The notes beneath the pieces were generated by a model, which saw only the letters and a program-made list of their open reading frames with translations, was not told where the DNA came from and did not search any database. A stretch of DNA of 36,422 bases. Origin: Irineochytrium annulatum. Lineage: Eukaryota; Chytridiomycota; Chytridiomycetes; Chytridiales; Chytridiaceae. A program made the position numbers and the translations under genes. Positions 1-9,280 of the stretch are shown here, piece by piece. Position 1 is the first letter of the stretch. Each line of letters starts with the position of its first letter. Location: positions 1 through 36,422 of the forward strand of contig JADGJL010000159.1 of the NCBI GenBank assembly GCA_027600665.1, given 5' to 3'.

Positions 1-345
1 GCCCAGTGCAGCGTAGTGCTGTGCTGGAGGCTCAGCGGCGGTGCGGGGATGTTGACGGCGCTGGCAGGCGGGGTTCTGAGGGAGCAGAGGCTTTATGAAG
101 CGAGCGGCGGGCTCCTGAGCTGGGCGTTAAAGTTTGGCGGGGTCGGTGGGGCGGCTGGAGGCTCGCGTGGGGTTGGCATGGATATGGGAATGGGCAGCGG
201 TGGTGGCATGGCTATGGGGCTCGGTGTGAGTGGGCCGATGACTGGAATGCCGATGTCCGCCGGCGCGTTGGGTGGTATCGGCGAGTTTGGGGCAATGGGA
301 ATGGGGCTGGCGGGGGCCGAGTTTCAGCAAGGGCCTTACATGTAG
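1..345 (+). CDS. 3' end of a Met/Gly-rich protein (partial, left edge)
   Basis: An open frame runs in from the left edge and stops with TAG at 343-345, so only the last 114 codons are visible. No start is assigned; the ATG at 49 is internal to the open frame and need not be used. The early part (about residues 8-45) is mixed and weakly hydrophobic. The last 55 or so residues are rich in Gly and Met, with repeated MGMG, GGMAMG and GPMTGMPM patterns, and end QQGPYM. Such a tail is probably disordered. I do not recognise the family and no catalytic motif is visible. An AATAAA lies about 160 nt past the stop, which supports this being the true 3' end of a plus-strand gene. Confidence 0.55.
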   Translation, partial: AQCSVVLCWRLSGGAGMLTALAGGVLREQRLYEASGGLLSWALKFGGVGGAAGGSRGVGMDMGMGSGGGMAMGLGVSGPMTGMPMSAGALGGIGEFGAMGMGLAGAEFQQGPYM

Positions 346-1094
346 TCTCCTCCGTCTTGGGAACTTTTGCCGTTTCTTGAGGGTTCTAAGCTCACATTTC
401 TGTTCATTTCATTTTTTTTTTTGTAAATTGCCTTGTAAACATCCGTATCGCAGACTTCACCCGTTTCTCCTTTCTCTCGTTTATAATTACGTGAGATTCG
501 CAGCCAATAAAGCTAGACTATCGTTGTATAAACATAAAACAGTTCAGCATCAATTTATATCAGGCACAACAAGTGAACGCTGCTTGTTCTTGTACGAAAC
601 ATTATAGCAATCAATAGATGACGGTATCAAACTTACCATCAAAAATCGGGAAAGAAGTCTGACAATCCAACAAAACAAAGAATCAGCAAATCACATTTTG
701 ACAATGAAACCTAATAGTCGCTAGATAGATGGTGTGGTGCATCGAGATCGCCGTCCCGAGCGACCATTGATACTTTTTGCTCGTGCAGGCCGTTTGTTGT
801 ACATCAACCAAGAAGTTGTCAACGGATCTTGCATCCAAATCGCAATGTTTAAAAATAAACAATATCACATATAGTGTAAGTGTACAGGGAGATGGTAAGA
901 TTTGCGATAATGTCCGCCAATGTAGTAAGAAAACGAAGTAACAAAAATATAACTTGATAAACGAGGGTTGTGAAAAGAAGAGAGGATGGTCGAGTGTCAT
1001 TTTAAAGTATCCTTATGAAACGGCACGCCGAGTCCAGTAGCACCCAGCATATAGACAGCCTTTACGCATATATCGCCGACTGATCGACTGCAAA
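346..1094. other. Convergent intergenic region
   Basis: This is the shared 3' space between the left-edge plus-strand gene and the minus-strand NRPS-like gene. It is AT-rich compared with the flanking exons. Apart from the AATAAA at 506-511 I see only short ORFs with no coding character. Confidence 0.6.
506..511 (+). terminator. AATAAA poly(A) signal candidate
   Basis: A canonical AATAAA hexamer lies 160 nt downstream of the stop of the left-edge gene, in AT-richer non-coding DNA. The position suits a 3' UTR, but no transcript evidence is available. Confidence 0.45.
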
Positions 1095-4000
1095 TCACAA
1101 GAAACAACATTTCTCCCCTCGTCGGCGCCTCCTCGCGATGGAGTCCAGGTCGCGGTGGCTCTCCCGCGCGGAGCTTGGCCTCGGGGTAGCGACGGCGTTA
1201 AACGTCTTGACAACAGTATCCATCTCCGGTCGGACGAGGATGGCAGCGTCGCCAATGGCCGCGAGTGGATTGCCTACCATAGCTTCAAGTAACCGCACAT
1301 ACTGCAACGTCATCACATCCACCGTCGACCGCGAGAGCGCATCTGAGTTATAGTCGGCCGTCAGCGTCAACCCCGTCAAAGGGTCGTCGTCGAGGACAAA
1401 TATTAGGTCAACCGACGCCACCGGGGACGTCCCAAAGACCTCGAGCTCTTCCGCTAAGAAGCCGGTGGAGGTCAGGGTCCTCGGACGGAGTTTCGACTTG
1501 TTGTGGACCAGGGCAACCTGAAAGCAAAGAAGACGACATATAAGATAAAACTGTAGATCGCCGGCGACAAACCTCAACGATAGGAGAGCTTCTGCCAAGC
1601 ATCTGGTGAATTACATCGAGAGGGACATCGGTGTGCTCATAGGCCTCCAGGCCGGATTTTCTGACCACCGCAACCACGTCCATGAAGGACGCCGCGCAAC
1701 CGCCGGGAACCTTGCATCTCAGGCCTACCAAATTTTCGAACCTTCCAACAACTCGCTCAAGGCCGACAGGCCTCTTCCTTGAAAGACTTCCGACAACCAC
1801 CTCGTCCGTACCCGCGGGCGCGTGATATCGCATCAATAAAGCCACAAGGCAGCCCATCATAACCTCCGAGTTGGACAGTTTTCTGCTTTTGCACAGAGCC
1901 GCAACGCCGGCGGCGATATCGAGGCCAACTTCGACCCGCACTACCTTCCGAAGGTCTTTCACTGGCGTGGTCTCCACCGTTGACATATTGAACCCGGGTA
2001 GGCCCGAACTCTTCTTCGGCCCGACCGGGACGTTCTCCAGCCTGCTCTCCCAGAACTCCATCTGTTTTGCCCATGGCGGTCTTGCCGTTGCCGCTAAGCC
2101 CTCCATCCAACACATCCAGTCCACAAATGACGGGTCTTCGTCCGCGTACGCCAGCGCCGCAAGGCCCGCACCCGTGCCGTCATCATCGCAAAGGTCGTCC
2201 AAGACCTGTAAAACTTCTTTCACGACCACCCTGGCGCACGCCGGGTCGACCAAAGCCGTGTTGAACACGAAGCATAGGACGAGGTCCGTTACGAGCGGGC
2301 CTGCAGGAGACACAACCGCGACGCGGAGAGGCAGTTCTTCGCGAATCCCGTCGTCGAAGGGCTTCGATAGGATGACGCGGCGGATGGCCGCGGCCGTGGT
2401 CGGGTTATTCGCGTCGCAAGAGGCCACGGATACCGGGACAATTTCGACTTCGACACGGCGCGACGGGGTGAGGTCGATGCGGAGGTGGGATCGAGTGGTC
2501 GAGTTTGGCGTCGGTGATGTGAGCAGGGAGCGGAGAACCGGGTGACGGCGGGTGACGATGTTTAAAGCGGAGCGGAGGGGCTTCATTAAGTTTGCGACCG
2601 AAGTAGGCGCTCTGCCGCGAAGACGGACAACGACGGGGTGGTTGAGGTTAATGCGGGGCAGGCATTTGGGGTGATACAACGAGGCGATAAGCGGGGACAG
2701 AGGATACAGGCGGTTGTAGTCGCTGGGATTGTATATCCTTGGTATCGACGCGGCTACAGGGGTGGCCGAGCGATCAATCAGCGCTCTTGCCTGAGAACCG
2801 CTTGTATTCGACTGAGTGTCGTCAAGGCTGAAATTTCTTGTCATGATTGGTGAGAAAGCCGCGTCGAGAATTGAGGTTGCAAACTGAATGGATTGGGACC
2901 GTGCGGATTGGATATCGTGCGACGTCGAAGGCGCCCGCCGTGGCTTCAAGGCCGGAAAGCCCGAGCCTGAAACGCTTATCGCCGTCGGAGACTTTAAAGT
3001 TACTGCCTCACGCGGCAGCGGTCCACCTTCTAAGTACTCCTCCGCATCTTCTTCGATCACGTTGCTAATAGAGCCGGAACCGTTTCTCCCGAGCGGTAGC
3101 AAGTTGGTTGAAGCAGATGACATGCCGCCGTCGGCATCCCTAACTCTCCTCGCCACTTCCATCGCGTTGCTAGCACCAAAGACGGTCACCTTTACGCCGA
3201 GCGCGTTAAATATCCGGTTTGCCGCGTCGGCGGCAACCTGCGGCGTCATCCCCGCCTCTTTCAAGAGATCGAGCGGTTGCAGGTCTGCCTTGCCCAACGC
3301 GTAACGGAGGGCGCCGAGAACCTTCTTCAGCGCCTCATCGCCCGTCGGGGCCGTCGGTGACGCAGCAGTGTCGAACGAGGCGCGCAGACGTCTTGAGGCG
3401 ATCGTTTGAATCGTGAGACTATTGTCGCGCTCCTGCTTTGTAGGCGAGGTTGGCAAATGCGACGCGACTGAGTCGCGGGTTAGAGATGCTCGAGGGACCG
3501 CCTTGTATGCGCCGATGGCCATAGAGGAATGATCGGCGAAAGGATTCACTGTTGAAGACCTCGTCGTTCTTCTGGTTACCGCAGAAGTCGCAACTGACGA
3601 TGCACCGTCTGCCGCTGAGACCGCGGCGAGGGCGTCCCTAATTCGTTTCGAGATGCTAGCGGCAGTCGGGGCGTCACCCAATAACTCATTGAGCGTCAGC
3701 GACAACCCGTAGCGATGGTAAATTTTATGCGTCACTTGAATGGCTAACATAGTATTTCCTCCTAATATGAAAAATTAAAAAGGTCGAAAGCCGTAACGAA
3801 ACGCCTACCTGCTGTAAAGAAGTCGTCATCCATCCCAAAATTCGGCCTGTCAACCACCTCCCTCATCAGCTCCAGCACCCACGCGTTCAAACCGTCACCG
3901 TGATCTTCGTCGGTGGCAGCGTCCCGCAAAGCACCCTTACCCCTCCTAACACCAATACGGTCACCAGCCGCAAGATCCCCAAAGACGCTCGCGCCCTCCA

Positions 4001-7000
4001 TTTCAACCACCTCCTCACAGACCCTCAAAAACTCGCCCACAATGGCCCACACTGTCTCCCTTTCGAAACGGTCCGACCTGAACGTGATTCTCCCCGTCAT
4101 CGCCGCGGCACCCGTAGCCGTCGCCTTCCCCGCCGTCTCTTCCTCGAGCGTAAGCATAATGTCGAACGGCTTCGCGACCGCCGGAGTTGGAGTTGCATCG
4201 TCCGCATGGATTTTCGCCAGTCCGCCTTTAAGCAGCTTCGATGCATCCTCCGAACCACCAATTGCCGTCGGGACGAGCTCAAACAACCACTGCGGCTCTA
4301 TCGCCGCGCCGCTGTCAGTCGCAGAGGCTTTAAGCTCATCGAGGACGTTTTGGAACGGCACGTCGGCGTTGTCGATGGCGTCCAAGATGTTCCTGCGAAC
4401 CTGCGAAATAACGTCGGCCAGCGTCGTCGTCCGCGGGTCTACGGATACCGGAATCAGAACCGGATTCGTCATGGGCCCCATTATCGTAAGAGACTCCTTC
4501 GTGCGACGGAGAGATGCCGGCTGGGCAATCAAGATCGAACGCTTCTGCTTCGGGTCTGCCATCGGGGACCAGATGTGGAGAAGGGCGTATAGGGCCACAA
4601 GGAAGGTTTGGTTCACGGTGCATTTGAACTTACGCCTGAAAACTCGTTTACATAATCTCAACAATACAAGAAGGCTTACCCGAAGTCCCTTATCTTTGCC
4701 ACAAGATACTTGTCTACCTCAAATTTAAGGGCACCAAACGACTGTTCGTCGACCTTCCCTTCTCGGTCGGGTAAGATACGGGCAACCACACCATCGACGT
4801 TGACCAGCCGATCCCTCCAAAATTCCATCTGAACGTCCCAGACGAGAGGCGAAGCGCAATGATCAACGTGCCATGCGGCGAAGTCAACGTGCTGGCGCGG
4901 CGGATCATGACCCGGGAAAGCCGTCAATGACTGTGACAGCCGCTGGTACGCGGTCCGAAGTTCCGACATAAACATGGAGATCGACCACGAATCTGGTATG
5001 CACCGTAAACATTAAGGAGGACCTTCACATGGAGCTAGAAAATTCTACACTTACCAACAACCCCAGCCTCAAAACCGACAACCACCCACCTCCCAACTAT
5101 TTCCACCTCTCCCTCCTCTGCCCTCTCCAGAAATTCCACAACAAGCCCCCGCACGCAAACCCCCTTCGGCTCCCTCGCCCACCTCCCAACGGCATCCCTT
5201 ACCCTCCTTACCGTTCCCTCCTCCCACCTCGCGGCCCCTCTCCTCCCCTTCCTACCACCCTCCTCGACCAACACATCCGCCCGCCCTATCTCTACAGTCC
5301 CTGCAAAATCAACCTTCACACCCGTACCGGCCCCGTCAGCAACCCGCCGCAGCACCACATGTCGCCGCGATACGGCCTCGAGCGCGCGCGTGAGTCGACT
5401 CTGCTTGAAGCCGTCCCAAAACGCCTCGAGAACAACCATAGGCCCCGCGTTGTGCGACCGCCTACCACCGCTTGCCGCATCGCGCGTCGATAACAGAGCG
5501 AACTCGAACGGCGAGCGCCGGTACGAGCGACCCGGGTCCGTTGGGTCGTAGACTGCCGGCAGGAAAGCAGGCTGCAACGGGGCACGCGGGCCCGTCGGAG
5601 GTATAGGCTTCGCGGCCGCCGAGGGCGTAACGGTGACTTCAGACGGAGTCGGGCACGGCGACGAAGATCCAGGTGGTGGCGGCGTGTGCCGTGTGGGCGT
5701 GGCGGCATCTGCGGTTACAAACGAGTTGGTTGGAGTGCCGGATTTGGCGGCGTGTGCAGTGTTAACGGGGGTAGGGGATGGGGCCTGGAACGGCGCAGTC
5801 GGGGTCGGAGAAGGAGTTGGGAGGCGCTCGGGAGCGGGCGTCTCGGGGCGGAGAAGGATGGCGAGGAGTGCAGGGTCCCGAACCAGGGATTGGGCCTCCA
5901 CCACATTCCTCGCGGCGTAGAGCAATGTCGGCGTCATAAACGGCGCCAATGGTTTCGGGTAGGACTTGAGCAGATGCATAATCGGCGCCGTGTCGACAGG
6001 GTGTTGCGAAACATCCCTTGGCACGACGACGGCGACAAGCACGCCCCGCAGTGTAACGACGAAACAAGCATCCACGCCAGTGACGGATGCGACGTGCTCC
6101 TCAATCTCCCCGGCATCGACAAGGAACGCTCCCGCGACCCGGATAGGCTTGAAAGAGCCCGACCGCCGCGTCCCCACAATCCTGACCTGCCCGGACTTCG
6201 CCGACTGCACCGCGAGATCGCACGTCCTGAACAGCGTCGCCTGGCTCGCAGAAGACGACGCGAACGGGTTCCTGACGAACTTGGACGCCGTCATCGAGTG
6301 ATTCGACTTGTAACCCCGCCCGACCACGTCGCCGCCTATGTACACCTCCCCGACGACGCCCACAGGCACGGGCTGCATTTCCGCGTCCAGCACGTACACT
6401 AGCGCACCCGACACCGCCCTCCCGACGGCTCCGTCGCCTTCCTCCAGGCTCGCCCCCGTCGTAAAGGTTGCAAACGCCGCGCATTCCGCGGGCCCGTACA
6501 CGGCTGCCACAGACCCGGCATAGCCCACTGGAGGCCGGAGAACAAGCGGCCGGGTTGATTCCGTGACACCCGTTGCCGCGGCAGCGGCAAGCATCCACTC
6601 GGAGCAGGCGGCCTCACCCGAAGCGACGGTGACGAGCGTGTGGCGGACTTTGGAACCACGGGCGGCATACCAGGGCGGGATGGCGTCCTCGTCGTCCCAT
6701 GCATCCACGAGAGCGCGCCAGTCGGCGGATGGCAGGTGGAGGACCGCAAATGGCTCCATTGCTGTCGTCGCTGCGCCAGCCCGCGTCTGCGACGGGGCGA
6801 TAGGGTCCAGATCCTCGAGGGAGGCGCCGACGAGGAGAGTTGACCAGACGGAGGCGGCGTGTTGGTGGGAGGAGAGGACGGCGGCGGTGGCAAGCCGATC
6901 GCGGTCGGTAAGAGATGTGAAGTCGCGGTGCCACATCGCTTGGCTCCAGAGCGAGATGTGGGTGACCTGAGCGCCAAGGAGAACTCCTTTTGCCCTCGTT

Positions 7001-8661
7001 GTAAAGAAAGCTTACACTTATGAGCTTTCTATCACAAAAGCAAAAGAAAGGAAATGGTGCTTACTGTATGCAACAGCAGAAGGGTCGACAACCACGTCCA
7101 GATTTGAGTCATCCATGGCCTCTACGTCCCTCATCACCACACCCAATTTGATCACCTTGACGCCGTTCCCCTCGAGACCCCTGGTGGCATGTGCACCGTC
7201 GACGCCCTCCTCATCCCCGCAGATAATCCAAACGCCAGTCTCGGCAACCCTCACGACGTCGCCCTCCCACGCGGCCGGGAACTCCGCTCCAAGAGGCACG
7301 ACCACCGCGCCAAGCTTCAGCACCGCCAGCGTCGCGGTAAGAAAACCTACTCTGCTTACACCAGCGCTAACGGCGCGAACGGCAACGGATTGAGACCGAC
7401 GGACGCCCACGCGCGGCGACGAGAGGTACCGCGCCAGTTTGTTCGCGGCCCGGTTCAGGGCGACGTACGTTAGCGGACGCGAAGTGGCCGTGGCGGCCAT
7501 ACCATTGAAGCCGATAGGGCGGGCTGGTGTTGACGGCGGGGTGGTGGGCGGTGTCGGGCCGTGGGCGGCAGTGGGTACGGCCCGAAGATCCTCGACCAAG
7601 CAGGGTCGGTAAGGCAAACGTGCGACAACTTCCTCAAACGCGGCCGTGAGCGATGCGGGCTTGGCATATCTGTCGCGCGAAATCGACGTTGCGATGGGCC
7701 TGCTCCACTCGCCTACCTGCCTCGCGCGCTCGACATCCGTCAAAATTGGCAGCCGCGCGACCGGCGTGCGCACGGGGTCGGCCATGGCGGACTCAAGGAG
7801 GCAACGGAAATGGATTAGCATGCGGGATGCAGTCGAGTCCCGAAGGCGAGACGCGTCGTAGACAGCCGTCGCGGCGCCCGTGTCGAGGTCGAGGTGGAGG
7901 GCGAACTGACAGGAGGGAAGCGTCGAGGTAGACGCGTTGAGGAGGGACGACCAGTCCTCTGTAGTGTCCATTTGGACGGCTAGGAGCAGCGTAGCTGACG
8001 TGGCGGCCGAGGATGAGGTAAGGTCGATGATACCACCTGTTGTAAGCAAACTTAGCAGCAACTCTATAGTAAGGAGCATGAGCGCGTAATAAAACTGACC
8101 GCTTAAGGACTCCTGATACCGCTGGAAGGCCACCTGAACCTTTAACTCCGACCTCTCCGAGAGCGACGCGAAGCTTTCCCTCCTCCTCACATCCAGCGGC
8201 ACGTTAACGACCGTGACATTCGACTCCACCATCCGGTTGCGTCCGGCCGAGGATGAGGCAATGTCGACGCGGTCGCTAGCGTCGTCAGCAGCTGGACTGC
8301 CATCCAACACAACGGCCTCGTTTCCCGGCAGGACGGCGCCGACGGCGAAGCGGTCGCATCGCGCGTACCTCGCGATCAGGGTCGCGTAGCATGCCAGGAG
8401 CGGCGCGAACGGCGTCGTGACCTTGTGGGCCTCGGAGAATGCAGTCAGCGCCTCGCGGGTCCGGGCGGGGATCAGGTCGTCGATGGTAACGCTGGCCAGC
8501 AGCCGGAGTTGGTCAGCGGCCGCCGCTGCCACTGCTGGTAGATTATGGTCGATGGGCAGGGAGATGTGCTGCGAAGAATCGCCGAGGACCGACGAGCCCG
8601 TCGAGTGCGTTGGGGTGACGGTGGACGGCCCGTGGCGGTCCCTTCCGGATGCCATACTCAT
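1095..8661 (-). CDS. Degenerate NRPS-like megaprotein (partial C-A-C-T-T-C), CaaX-like C-terminus
   Basis: Seven exons (8661-8100, 8036-7065, 7010-5055, 4992-4680, 4635-3809, 3761-1573, 1517-1095) total 7,242 nt, giving 2,413 aa. Order: C-lobe of a condensation domain (about 30-290), adenylation domain (about 315-895), Pro/Thr linker with no carrier (about 899-981), condensation domain (about 985-1500), carrier (1510-1590), second carrier-like unit (about 1684-1752), condensation domain (about 1890-2390). A2 (LGAVVVPLGAEFP) and A5 (YGPAE) are recognisable. However A3 is deleted to TFFTTRAKGV, A4 is HAASV, A7 is FRTCD, and A10 lacks its Lys. The carrier core is GGNT instead of GGHS. HHxxxDG reads EAGVVDS and NTALVDP. 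NRPSs normally activate and condense amino acids; this one probably cannot. The terminal C-T-T-C resembles the repeated T-C ends of fungal ferrichrome synthetases, by layout only. The start is the first ATG of the exon; the N-lobe of the first C domain was not found upstream. Confidence 0.85.
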
Positions 8662-9280
8662 GGTGGGCTGACGCGGATGCCGACGACGTCGACAACGGGC
8701 TCCTCGGCGGCGGGGCTGCGGCGGTGGACGACGTCACCTCTCTCTCGGCTCTCGGCACCAGTGTGGACTTTTTGCCCTACCCTCAGGTACGTGCGACCAT
8801 CATGTGTGTTCAAATCTAACCGCCGATTTTACAAGCACCACGACTCACGGCCTCTGCTGGAGTATACCTCCCAACTACTCTATTCTGCAGACAGACGGTC
8901 CCCACAAACGCAGCGGTCGATGCCTCGACGGAGCGAGTAGGCCCAGTCCCGCCAGCAGGTCCCGGCCGAAACGGACCTCGCGCGTCACTGCGACAGGAAC
9001 GGAAGTATCTGACGGGGGACGGCGGTCGGTAGGGAATCGCCGCGGCCGCTCAGAACCGTGCGGACGTACACGTACATGGATCTCGCCTGAGATCAAGTAA
9101 CGGAGAAGGGCAGTTGAGCCGACCTCGTCCGTCGCCACCATATAGTTCCAGCCCTAAGGGCCCGATGGAAGACTTCGGAGCCGCCCAAAGGCCTCGTTGA
9201 ATGATTCCGTGATGTCGGTGATAGAGAGTCAGCAAAAAAGTGAAGTCGGCGAATAGGAGTGTGACGGCGACGCTCGCTGC
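8662..9280. promoter_or_regulatory. Divergent promoter region, NRPS-like / PPR genes
   Basis: About 620 bp separate the two divergent start codons. It holds a possible plus-strand two-exon mini-ORF (8649-8940, stop TAG at 8938-8940) with a good-looking intron, and otherwise fragmentary frames on both strands. No clear TATA box or operator was recognised. Confidence 0.45.

Noticed and set aside
683..1000. 105-codon minus-strand ORF past the NRPS stop
   Set aside because: AT-rich, Cys/Phe/Ile-heavy composition without motifs; most likely 3' flanking DNA.
1095..8661. Calling the NRPS-like gene a siderophore synthetase
   Set aside because: Only the terminal C-T-T-C layout is reminiscent. No functional adenylation or carrier domain is present and no siderophore genes are nearby.
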